The position numbers and the translations under genes were made by a program. Shown here piece after piece: positions 6,443 to 13,145 of a DNA stretch of 15,275 nucleotides (position 1 is its first letter; each line of letters begins with the position of its first letter). The notes under the pieces were generated by a model. That model was given only the letters and a program-made list of their open reading frames with translations. It had not been told where the DNA came from and ran no database searches. Source of the DNA: JBBRUG01 sp038247995 (GTDB lineage: Bacteria > Chloroflexota > Chloroflexia > Chloroflexales > Chloroflexaceae); NCBI GenBank assembly GCA_038247995.1, contig JBBRUG010000126.1:1-15275 (forward strand), in the 5' to 3' direction.

Positions 6443-7147
6443 ATGACTCAATATGAGAGGACAACTCATGCCCCGCCGGAAGGCGCAACAAAAATTGGCG
6501 TCTATGATCGACCTGAGCGCACTGCGTCCCCTGTGAGCGACCCTAATGCGGCCGTAAAGCCGACCGACCTCATTCGCTGGGGGCCTATTTTTGGCGGCTT
6601 GTTCGCCGCCCTGGCAACGCTGATCACGCTGAGCATTTTGGGCTTGGCGATCGGTCTTTCGGTTTTTGAAACGAACGATCCGCTGGGCAATATCGGGCTT
6701 AGCGCCGGCATCTGGGGCGCGGTAACCGCCTTGATCGCTTTTTTTGTTGGCGGGTGGGTGGCGAGTCGCACGGCGGCGTTTAGCGGCCCGACAAGCGGCA
6801 TTTTAACCGGAGCGATGGTCTGGTTTGTGGCTATTCCGTTGCTGGTATATCTGATCGGGGGCGGCATCGGCGCGCTGACTGGAACCGCTTTACAAGCAGC
6901 AAGTATTCCAGGCGCACTAGATAGTCCGCTCATTCCAGACCCAGCCGTGCCGGCGCCTGGGACTGTTCAGGAGGGAGCCGAAGGGGCCCAACCCACAACG
7001 CCGACAACGGAGCAAACAGCCGAACGTGCCGCCCAAACCGCCTGGAGCGGATTGCTTTCGCTTGGTTTAGCAGCGCTTGCCTCGATTCTGGGCGGCTTTG
7101 CCGGAGCACGATCGCACAATGATGTCGCAGTTCGCATAAAAGCGTGA
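6443..7147 (+). CDS. Conserved four-helix membrane protein of unknown function
   Basis: The protein has 234 residues. A polar N-terminus (about 1-42) precedes a membrane segment at 47-74 that follows the phrase DLIRWGPIFGGLFAALATL. Further membrane segments lie at about 85-107 and 118-144. A Pro/Thr/Gln-rich linker (about 155-195) leads to the last helix at 201-222, ending in GGFAGARSH. Small residues (Gly/Ala) dominate the helices. Proteins of this shape are common next to DUF2382 and general-stress genes in Chloroflexota and are sometimes annotated as PhnA-like, a label not supported by any zinc-ribbon here. AAGGAG at 6430-6435 fixes the ATG. Its position 100 bp after the DUF2382 fusion gene suggests the same stress regulon. 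No catalytic motif is visible; a structural or permeability role at the membrane is only an inference. Confidence 0.8.
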   Translation: MTQYERTTHAPPEGATKIGVYDRPERTASPVSDPNAAVKPTDLIRWGPIFGGLFAALATLITLSILGLAIGLSVFETNDPLGNIGLSAGIWGAVTALIAFFVGGWVASRTAAFSGPTSGILTGAMVWFVAIPLLVYLIGGGIGALTGTALQAASIPGALDSPLIPDPAVPAPGTVQEGAEGAQPTTPTTEQTAERAAQTAWSGLLSLGLAALASILGGFAGARSHNDVAVRIKA

Positions 7148-7248
7148 GGGCGTGAGGCGTATCACCTTGCCTCCTTGCCCCTTGTCCCCACGCCCGCGCA
7201 TTTGACCCCGCACGAATCGGAGTGCCTCCGGGTTCGCCGCCGCTTATG

Positions 7249-7269
7249 CTGTACTGAGAAAAAGTACAG
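7249..7269. promoter_or_regulatory. Inverted repeat in the leader of the LLM oxidoreductase gene
   Basis: CTGTACT (7249-7255) and AGTACAG (7263-7269) are perfect 7-base arms around GAGAAAA, 11 bases before the AGGAGG ribosome-binding site. It could be a repressor operator or a small hairpin near the 5' end of the mRNA. The rest of the 7148-7293 spacer shows no terminator for the upstream gene. Confidence 0.4.
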
Positions 7270-7293
7270 TCGGCGCGAACAGGAGGCTTTGTT

Positions 7294-8244
7294 ATGTCGA
7301 ATGTAACCCAACGTGCGTTCCGGTTTGGGGTGATTGCCGAGCAAATGACAACGGCGCACACGTGGCGGCTTCTGGCACAGCGCACTGAAGCGCTTGGGTA
7401 CGCCACGCTGCTCATCCGCGATCATTTTATTGCTGAAGGGTTTGGCCACCAGTTCGCCCCCTTTAGCGCCCTGATGGCGGCAGCGGCGGCGACGAGCCAG
7501 CTGCGTGTCGGCACCATGGTGATTGGCAATGACTACCGCCACCCCGTAATGCTGGCCAAGGAAGCCGCGACACTTGATCTGCTCTCCGATGGCCGCTTTG
7601 AGTTAGGCCTTGGTGCAGGCTGGATGCGCAACGAATATGAGCAGGCCGGCATGGCCTACGACCCGCCGGGCGTGCGCGTGGCACGGCTCGCCGAGGCTAT
7701 CCGCGTGATCAAAGGGCTGTTTGCCGATCAACCGTTGCACTTCAGCGGCGCCCACTACCGGATCGACGGCCTGGAAAGCTACCCCGTGCCGGGTCACTTG
7801 TCACTGCTGATCGGTGGGGGGAAGCGGCGGGTGTTGGAGTTGGCCGGACGCGAAGCCGACAGCGTCGGCATTCTCACCAGTTCGGTGGCAAGCGGCAGCC
7901 TAGTGGCCGATCCGCTGGAGCGGATGCCTGAAGCTGTAGCGGAGAAGGTGGACTGGGTGCGTAGCGGAGCGGGAGCGCGTTTTGACCAGATCGAACTGAG
8001 CTTGATCCCGTGGATCATGATCACCGACGACAAGCAGGGTATGACGGAAGCCTACATTCAGCGCCAGGGCTGGCATGGCGTATGCGCCGAAACGGTTTTG
8101 GCGATGCCCTCGGTATTTGTGGGCACGATCGGCGAGATCGCGGCGACGATGGAGCGACGCCGGGCCGAGTACGGGTTCAGCTATTATGTCGTCAGCGACG
8201 CCCAACTGGAGGTTTGCGCACCACTGGTAGAACTACTCAGCTAA
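7294..8244 (+). CDS. LLM-class oxidoreductase, probably F420-dependent (TIGR03621-like)
   Basis: This is a 316-residue luciferase-like TIM-barrel oxidoreductase. The N-terminus FRFGVIAEQM begins the first strand. LGYATLLIRDHF and the segment LRVGTMVIGNDYRHPVMLAKE are the typical cofactor-side elements of the F420/FMN luciferase-like monooxygenase family. GRFELGLGAGW (with RNEYEQAG after it) is the hallmark glycine-rich loop, and LLIGGGKRRVLELAGREADSVGI is the usual C-terminal half. Length and motif order match the TIGR03621 group (MSMEG_2516-like), which is predicted to use coenzyme F420. Substrate is unknown, and an FMN enzyme cannot be excluded. AGGAGG at 7281-7286 sets the ATG. The gene ends inside the convergent serine-hydrolase gene, overlapping it by eight bases. 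Confidence 0.9.
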   Translation: MSNVTQRAFRFGVIAEQMTTAHTWRLLAQRTEALGYATLLIRDHFIAEGFGHQFAPFSALMAAAAATSQLRVGTMVIGNDYRHPVMLAKEAATLDLLSDGRFELGLGAGWMRNEYEQAGMAYDPPGVRVARLAEAIRVIKGLFADQPLHFSGAHYRIDGLESYPVPGHLSLLIGGGKRRVLELAGREADSVGILTSSVASGSLVADPLERMPEAVAEKVDWVRSGAGARFDQIELSLIPWIMITDDKQGMTEAYIQRQGWHGVCAETVLAMPSVFVGTIGEIAATMERRRAEYGFSYYVVSDAQLEVCAPLVELLS

Positions 8245-9499
8245 ACCAGATCCGCGCCAACTCATCGGCAATCCCGATTGGGTTGGCGTATTCGTCGTTG
8301 CTGAGCACAATCACGGTCAGGCCGTCGTCGGGGTAACGAATGACAAAGGTTGCGGCGCCGCTCATGTAGCCAGGATGATAGATCGCACGCCGACCGAAGC
8401 GCGACTCGATCTTCCAGCCGTAGCCGAAATTGGCCGCGCCGGGGGTATACATCTGCGCTGACAGTTCGGGCGGAAGCAGCAAGCCTGAGTCGAGCGCGCG
8501 GGTTAAGCGATAGAGATCTTCGGTGCTGGCGTAGAGCGCGCCGGCCGCGTAGAGGTTGCTTGTATCGAGAGCAAGGGCCGGTGATCCACCGGCATAGCCG
8601 CGGGTGCCATTAAGCGCACTAAAATCGCCGGTGTCGTAGCCGCTGTCGGCCATCCCCAGTGGCGCGAAGATTCGCTCACGCAGATAGTCGGCATAACTCA
8701 GGCCGCTGACTTGCTCGATCAGTTTGCCGAGCAGTACATAGTTCGAATTGCTATAGGCAACCGCCGTGCCCGGAACAAAATTGAGCGGCAAACTACGGAA
8801 CCGATCGATCACCTGATCCGACGCCGCCGGATAGACTTCGACCTGCGCGAATGCGGCAAAATCGGTATAGTTCGCCAAACCCGCCGTATGATTTAGCAGA
8901 TTACGCACCGTCACCGGCGCCCAGGCCGGCGGACAGTTGGGAAAATACGCGCACACCGAGGCATCGAGGCGGAGCCGTTCTTCGGCGACCAGTTGCATAA
9001 CCGCTAACGCCGTAACCGGCTTACTCACCGACGCCAGCCGAAAGCGGGTTTGCGGTGTGTTCGGCGCACCGGTGTCATTGTTGGCCAAACCATAACCGCG
9101 GCTCACCAGCACACGCCCACTCACGGCCACAAAGACCGAACCGCGAAAGGCGCCGGCATTCGTCAGTGCGCCGACATAGCCATCCATCGCCTGGGCGGCA
9201 GCGACAAGCTCGGCCTCATCGACCGGCGGGCCGGCCGGCAGCATCTCGCCGGCTAAACCACCCGGGCCAACTTCAGCCGCAGGTTCAGGCGCCGCAAGCG
9301 CAGGCGTCGGCAATGGCGCAACCGCAGCGTTTGGCGTTACCGTGGGCTGGACTGTCGGCATCCCAACCACGGGGTTCTGGTTGCCGGCAACATAGCTCGA
9401 AAGCACCGGTTCGCGGCTACGCCCGAAGGGCGCACTGCACGTCGTGAGCAGCGCAAGCACAGCCAGGCCGACAATTACAATCCGAGCCCAAAAGCGCAT
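8237..9499 (-). CDS. Lipoprotein serine hydrolase, beta-lactamase/S12 class C fold
   Basis: The protein has 420 residues. An N-terminal lipoprotein signal (hydrophobic 7-19) ends in the lipobox LLTTC with Cys21 as the lipidation site, so it is predicted to be exported and membrane-tethered. A Pro/Ala/Val-rich linker (about 40-92) leads to the catalytic domain. SVSK at 157-160 gives the Ser157/Lys160 pair, YSN at 249-251 is the second motif and HPG at 375-377 takes the place of the KTG box. This is the pattern of penicillin-binding-protein-like esterases and peptidases of MEROPS S12 (beta-lactamase superfamily, Pfam Beta-lactamase). True antibiotic resistance cannot be inferred; a D-aminopeptidase, carboxypeptidase or esterase role is as likely. 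The ATG at 9499 is preferred over an upstream start because the signal peptide begins there and GGAG lies upstream. The gene is divergent from the GH67-like gene. Confidence 0.9.
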   Translation of the reverse strand: MRFWARIVIVGLAVLALLTTCSAPFGRSREPVLSSYVAGNQNPVVGMPTVQPTVTPNAAVAPLPTPALAAPEPAAEVGPGGLAGEMLPAGPPVDEAELVAAAQAMDGYVGALTNAGAFRGSVFVAVSGRVLVSRGYGLANNDTGAPNTPQTRFRLASVSKPVTALAVMQLVAEERLRLDASVCAYFPNCPPAWAPVTVRNLLNHTAGLANYTDFAAFAQVEVYPAASDQVIDRFRSLPLNFVPGTAVAYSNSNYVLLGKLIEQVSGLSYADYLRERIFAPLGMADSGYDTGDFSALNGTRGYAGGSPALALDTSNLYAAGALYASTEDLYRLTRALDSGLLLPPELSAQMYTPGAANFGYGWKIESRFGRRAIYHPGYMSGAATFVIRYPDDGLTVIVLSNDEYANPIGIADELARIWFS

Positions 9500-9535
9500 A
9501 CACTCAGCTCCAGGTATGTTCCGGGTGCGCACTCT

Positions 9536-9541
9536 ATTGTA
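9536..9541 (-). promoter_or_regulatory. -10-like TACAAT for the serine hydrolase gene
   Basis: On the minus strand AGCTACAATAG lies 37 bases upstream of the start codon. No good -35 occurs at 17 bases (CCTCAG). The same GCTACAAT core serves the tRNA-Cys promoter, which supports it weakly. Confidence 0.35.
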
Positions 9542-9556
9542 GCTTATATTTTGGAT

Positions 9557-9590
9557 CACTGAGGGCACTGAGCATCTTGAAAGCACTGAG
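9557..9590. repeat. Three CACTGAG heptamers in the divergent spacer
   Basis: CACTGAG occurs at 9557-9563, 9566-9572 and 9584-9590, so the start-to-start distances are 9 and 18. The repeats lie between the two outward-facing promoter-like sites (9536-9541 and 9601-9609). They may be binding sites of a regulator acting on both genes; this is inference. Confidence 0.45.
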
Positions 9591-9600
9591 AGCACCATTG

Positions 9601-9609
9601 TGCTACAAT
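9601..9609 (+). promoter_or_regulatory. Extended -10 promoter-like site for the GH67-like gene
   Basis: TGCTACAAT (TG-n-TACAAT) lies 74 bases before the chosen start. TTGAAA at 9578-9583 is a -35 candidate, but the spacing of 20 to 21 bases is long, so recognition would depend on the extended -10. Confidence 0.4.
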
Positions 9610-9682
9610 AATTACTTAACATTAACTTAATAATCGTCTGAAGCGGCGATTTTTGCCTTTCGCATTCCTAGAGGTTTTCTCC

Positions 9683-11653
9683 GTGCTTACTATGCGTCTC
9701 GCCGATCTGAGCGGTCCCTTTTTCGACCCGCACAAACCGTTTCGTAACTGGTCATCGTTCCCATTTGGCCAACTCGATCTGCCTCACGCGCCATATGTTG
9801 ATGCGGCACAGCTTGATTGGGGCGTGGAGCGCGCAATTGCGCACCTGCAGATCTTGCGCGGCCAGGGCTACACCGGCGTTGTGGTCGATAATCTGGCCCA
9901 TTTGGTAACGCTGGACGCGGCAGGGATCATGCCCGCCGCCAGCCCCACACGCCGGCGCACTCTGGTCTATCGCGACGCTTTTACGCGCCTCTTTGCCGCC
10001 GCCGCCGCCCTGGGGCTTGAGGTATTTGTAACCAGCGATATGCAGTGGAGCACGCCGGAACTACGCCGGGCGGCCGGCCGATTGCGCGCCGAAAACCCGC
10101 GCCTGGCCGAACTGAACCGGCTGGCGCTCGTGGAATTGTTCAGTGTCTTCCCACAGGTGCGTGGCGTTGTGCTGCGCGTCGGCGAGGCCGGGGGGGCGCA
10201 CAATCAGGGCGCAGCTTACACCGGCCATATGATCTACACCACGCCCGCAGCTTTGCGTAGCCTGATCGCGGGCCTGCTGCCGGTGGCCGAAGCGCACGAC
10301 CGGCTGCTGATTGTGCGGACCTGGAGCATCGGTATTGGCGCGCTGGGCGACCTGATCTGTGCGCCGGAGCGTTATCACGCTGTCTTCGACGGCTTCGCCA
10401 CACCCAATTTGCTTGTTTCGATCAAACACGGCCCCGCCGACTTCTTCCGCCGGTTGCCACCTAATCCCACGATCGGACTGCCCGGCCCGCGCCAGATCGT
10501 CGAACTACAAACGCGCCGTGAGTACGAACTCTTCGGATTGGCGCCAAGCTCGGTAGCCGAACTGCATCAGGCCGCGATCCAGCGCGCCGTCGCCAGTGGG
10601 CAAGTAGTTGGGATCTGGGCATGGAATAGCACCGGCGGTTGGGGCGGCGGCACAGCCACGCTCGGCGCAACGGGCTGGAACCTCTGGACCGAACTCGGCA
10701 GCGCGCTTACAGCGGCCCTGGCGCAAGAACCCGGCCTCGACAGTGAGGCATTTGTGCGCGCCTGGCTTGCCGAACGTCTACCCAAACCGGTCTTTGCCCA
10801 GGCGGTTGCCGATCTCTATCTTGGATCAGCCAGCCTGCTCGAAGACGGGTGGTACTTCGGCAGGCTGCCGCACGCCATTCCGCGCCTCGGCAGCCTGCAC
10901 CTTGCGCCGCTGCTCTGGGTCTGGTGGATGCGCCCGACCGCCGCCCTGCCGATCTGGGCCTATCTGGCGCACGCAGTTGGGGACATTGTGCCGACTCTGG
11001 CGGCCGGCCGCGCCGCACGCGACAGCGCAATTGCGCACGCCAATCGCCTGGCCGACCTGGCGCCCGCCGACAACGCCGACGCGGTGTTTGTGGCGCAGAG
11101 TGCGCGTTACTTCGCCGACGCGCTGACGCTGGCCTATGCTGCCCGCGCCATGCTCCTGCCGTTGTTCAGCGCAGCGTGGGCCGGACGCGGGAACAGCACG
11201 CTGGCCGCGCCGCCGATGCAACAGGCGCTACGTAGCCTGCGCACAACGATCAGCGAACACAACCTCCGCTGGGGTCAGCGCAGCGATTTTCCGGCCCTGG
11301 AGTTAGCCGAACTACAACAATTAGTGGTTGGGCTTGAACACCAACCGCAACGCACCTGGCTCCAGATGCGCGCGGCGGTCGAACTGGTGCGCGGCCTACG
11401 CGATCGGCGCGCACCGGGAGGGAAGCTAGGCTTGTTGGCCGGGGCAGTGGGGGCGCTTGCGCTAACGCTGGGCCTACTCTCGCGCCGACCGCACCGCCTG
11501 GGGTTGGCTGGAATCGGCGCAGGTTTACTGCTGACGCCGGCCATCCGACGTCGAGCGCTTCAACTCACTTTGCCCTGGCTCAGTCGGCGTTTCCACCTGC
11601 TCCCGTCGATCTTCTTCGAGGCCGGCCCGGCGATCGAGGAATGGGCGGCGTGA
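9683..11653 (+). CDS. Putative membrane-anchored glycoside hydrolase, remotely GH67 alpha-glucuronidase-like
   Basis: The protein has 656 residues and fits no family I can name with certainty. Residues about 40-330 read as a TIM barrel. Several blocks follow the order seen in GH67 alpha-glucuronidases. VRGVVLRVGEAGG (161-171 area, Glu168) matches the acid-bearing KANSEG strand. LLIVRTWSIG resembles the WRAFVY strand. LLVSIKHGPADF (Asp253) recalls VQIKNGPIDF, and VELQTRREYELFG (Glu274) recalls EFQITQEYLG. IWAWNSTGGWGGG forms the last strand. The rest (about 340-575) is helical, as in GH67 C-terminal domains. Two hydrophobic segments near the end (about 582-602 and 604-622) probably anchor it; no signal peptide is present. 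GTG 9683 is preferred because AGAGG ends eight bases upstream. Alternatives are ATG 9692 and TTG 9653. Reading frame and gene status are firm; the enzyme family is inferred by memory-based comparison. Confidence 0.7.
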   Translation: MLTMRLADLSGPFFDPHKPFRNWSSFPFGQLDLPHAPYVDAAQLDWGVERAIAHLQILRGQGYTGVVVDNLAHLVTLDAAGIMPAASPTRRRTLVYRDAFTRLFAAAAALGLEVFVTSDMQWSTPELRRAAGRLRAENPRLAELNRLALVELFSVFPQVRGVVLRVGEAGGAHNQGAAYTGHMIYTTPAALRSLIAGLLPVAEAHDRLLIVRTWSIGIGALGDLICAPERYHAVFDGFATPNLLVSIKHGPADFFRRLPPNPTIGLPGPRQIVELQTRREYELFGLAPSSVAELHQAAIQRAVASGQVVGIWAWNSTGGWGGGTATLGATGWNLWTELGSALTAALAQEPGLDSEAFVRAWLAERLPKPVFAQAVADLYLGSASLLEDGWYFGRLPHAIPRLGSLHLAPLLWVWWMRPTAALPIWAYLAHAVGDIVPTLAAGRAARDSAIAHANRLADLAPADNADAVFVAQSARYFADALTLAYAARAMLLPLFSAAWAGRGNSTLAAPPMQQALRSLRTTISEHNLRWGQRSDFPALELAELQQLVVGLEHQPQRTWLQMRAAVELVRGLRDRRAPGGKLGLLAGAVGALALTLGLLSRRPHRLGLAGIGAGLLLTPAIRRRALQLTLPWLSRRFHLLPSIFFEAGPAIEEWAA

Positions 11654-11659
11654 TGAAGA

Positions 11660-11697
11660 GCGCGGTAGGGCCGAAGCGCGCTTCGGCCCTACCGCGC
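11660..11697. terminator. Perfect 38-bp palindrome between convergent genes
   Basis: The arm at 11660-11676 begins GCGCGGTAGGG and ends CCGAAG. It is exactly complementary to 11681-11697, and the central CGCG is itself palindromic. The palindrome starts seven bases after the stop of the GH67-like gene and contains the TAG stop of the opposing PHP gene (11689-11691). It has no U-tract but would form a very stable hairpin in both transcripts. Part of it, TAGGGCCGAAGC, recurs at 13142, so it may also be a member of a dispersed repeat family. Confidence 0.8.
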
Positions 11698-12411
11698 CAT
11701 CGATTGAGGTTCGGGCGTGGGCGCCTCCGCGATGCGACCGAAGATGCGCTGGGCGCGCAGGCGGGCTACGTCGGCCAGGCCGAACAGGCCCCAGAAACAG
11801 CCGGCGGCTTCGGTCTGCCCCGCCAGGATGGCCCGCCGGAGATCAGCAGCGCTCCGACCGGGAAAGCGCGTAATCCCCTGCCCCACAGCACCGAGATGAT
11901 GGGCATCAGAGCCGCCGACCATCGGCAGGCCGCGTTTACGTGCATAACGCTCGGCCAGATGATTGTTGTACTGCAAACTGGTACCGGCGTTGAATGTCTC
12001 TACGGCATCGACCGTCCAGCCGCATTCCATGCCTACCGGACGGCGCAACAGTCCGACCCGCCCCAGTGACCGAACGAAAAGCTGGAACGGGTGGGGAGCC
12101 ACAGCCAGCCTGCCCTGCGCGCGCACCTCGGCGATCGTGTCGGCTACCGGGCGACCAGGCGCAATAAACTCCTCGATATAAAGCGCCAACAAATGACCTT
12201 CGCGGGTCGAGACTTCTTCACCCACCACGACTTCAAGGCCAAATTCCGGCGCCAGGCGTTGCGCCTCAAGCGCACCGGCAATTGCGTCGTGATCGGTAAC
12301 TGCGATCACGCGCAGATCGGTGTGCGCTGCAACATAGGCCAGCAACTCGGGGACAGTCGCCGTACCATCGCTATAGGTTGTATGGATATGCAAATCGGCA
12401 GTGCTGATCAT
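11689..12411 (-). CDS. PHP-domain metal-dependent phosphoesterase
   Basis: The protein has 240 residues. The metal-binding signatures of the PHP superfamily are all present: DLHIHTTYSDG (His8, His10, Asp15), TDHD at 39-42, the Glu of GEEVST near residue 65, APHPF, and SDAHH in the last third. The length is typical of stand-alone PHP phosphoesterases (TrpH/YciV-like), which hydrolyse phosphomonoesters such as 3',5'-bisphosphonucleotides or RNA ends; the substrate here is unknown. It is soluble, with no signal peptide. ATG 12411 is chosen: AAGAGG (12420-12425 on the minus strand) lies eight bases upstream. A GTG at 12414 directly before it is an equal-frame alternative. The last codons run into the 38-bp palindrome. 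The gene is divergent from the DUF2630 gene. Confidence 0.92.
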   Translation of the reverse strand: MISTADLHIHTTYSDGTATVPELLAYVAAHTDLRVIAVTDHDAIAGALEAQRLAPEFGLEVVVGEEVSTREGHLLALYIEEFIAPGRPVADTIAEVRAQGRLAVAPHPFQLFVRSLGRVGLLRRPVGMECGWTVDAVETFNAGTSLQYNNHLAERYARKRGLPMVGGSDAHHLGAVGQGITRFPGRSAADLRRAILAGQTEAAGCFWGLFGLADVARLRAQRIFGRIAEAPTPEPQSMAR

Positions 12412-12425
12412 CACCGTTGCCTCTT

Positions 12426-12454
12426 GGTATATTTTGGCCTAGCGGGCCACTCAA
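12426..12454 (-). promoter_or_regulatory. Promoter-like pair upstream of the PHP gene, placement problematic
   Basis: TTGAGT (12449-12454) and TATACC (12426-12431) are separated by 17 bases on the minus strand. The predicted start of transcription would fall near 12419, downstream of the ribosome-binding site and only about eight bases before the start codon. Either the mRNA is almost leaderless or this match is accidental. Confidence 0.3.
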
Positions 12455-12476
12455 GACGAATTGTGCAATCTCCGCA

Positions 12477-12505
12477 TTGTCCAGAGCCTATGCGCGTGTT
12501 AAGAT
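12477..12505 (+). promoter_or_regulatory. Sigma70-type promoter of the DUF2630 gene
   Basis: TTGTCC (12477-12482), a 17-base spacer and TAAGAT (12500-12505) lie 39 bases before the ATG, leaving room for a leader with GAGG at 12535-12538. Confidence 0.5.
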
Positions 12506-12544
12506 CGAGCGAAGAAGGTGTGAAGAATTATTAGCGAGGTTTAT

Positions 12545-12787
12545 ATGTCGTCACTGAAAGAGCAACTCGCCGTAGCTAACGCTCAGATCGAGGCCCTGGA
12601 GGAAGAACGCCGCCAGATCTATGCCGACAGCCATGTGGATGACGTTGAACACCCCCGACTCGGTGAAATCAACCACGACCTTGAACACGCCTGGGATTTG
12701 CGCCGCCGGATCGAAGCGGCCCTCGCCGCCGGGTTGAGTGAGCTACCAGTGCCGCCGCCCGAACATCCCGAAGATATGATCGGATAA
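12545..12787 (+). CDS. DUF2630 family small protein
   Basis: This is an 80-residue, acidic, mainly helical protein. The N-terminal half (KEQLAVANAQIEALEEERRQIY) looks like a short coiled coil. The central PRLGEINHDLEHAWDLRRRIEAAL is the diagnostic DUF2630 pattern, in which a Leu-x-x-Ile/Leu helix leads to the WDLxRxR motif. The C-terminus is Pro-rich. DUF2630 proteins occur in Actinobacteria and Chloroflexota; no function is known. GAGG six bases upstream sets the ATG, and a good promoter lies at 12477-12505. The gene is transcribed alone and away from the PHP gene. The following 0.58 kb has no convincing gene. Confidence 0.85.
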   Translation: MSSLKEQLAVANAQIEALEEERRQIYADSHVDDVEHPRLGEINHDLEHAWDLRRRIEAALAAGLSELPVPPPEHPEDMIG

Positions 12788-12928
12788 GCGCGTCCGTTGC
12801 CATTGTGACGCCGAGACCAGGGGATTTGTTGCGGGGACAGGGGGCATACGGATCACGTTACGCGATAACGCTTCTGCCCGAACATACGTGGATCGCGTCC
12901 CAATGCCCGAAACGCCTCATCCCCCCAA

Positions 12929-12958
12929 CCCCCTGCTCCATCTGCATGGAGCAGGGGG
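12929..12958. repeat. Perfect 13-bp hairpin inside the repeat cluster
   Basis: CCCCCTGCTCCAT (12929-12941), loop CTGC and ATGGAGCAGGGGG (12946-12958) pair without mismatch. It lies 141 bases after the DUF2630 stop and could end its transcript, although no U-tract follows. Confidence 0.7.
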
Positions 12959-13145
12959 AGCAGCCGCAGATTCCTCGTCCTGATGCGCTCGGGAACCCCT
13001 CTCCCGCTCAGGGAGCGGCCTGCTCTGAGCGTAGCCGAAGGGGGTTTGGGGTGCGGGCTGGCGCGGCAGAGATCCTTAACTTGATCCGTATGGGGACGCG
13101 GGACAGAGGGGACAGGAGGTACACAGGGCGATTGACCCTCGTAGG

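Noticed and set aside
6443..7147. PhnA-type protein
   Set aside because: The protein has four membrane helices and no zinc-binding cysteines; the name sometimes attached to relatives is not supported by the sequence.
8237..9499. True beta-lactamase resistance gene
   Set aside because: SxxK and YxN are present, but the third box is HPG instead of KTG, and a lipoprotein anchor with a long linker is typical of S12 esterases and peptidases. Resistance is not supported.
10608..11235. Overlapping plus- and minus-strand open frames inside the GH67-like gene
   Set aside because: They are Arg/Pro/Ala-rich shadow translations of the main frame with no motifs.
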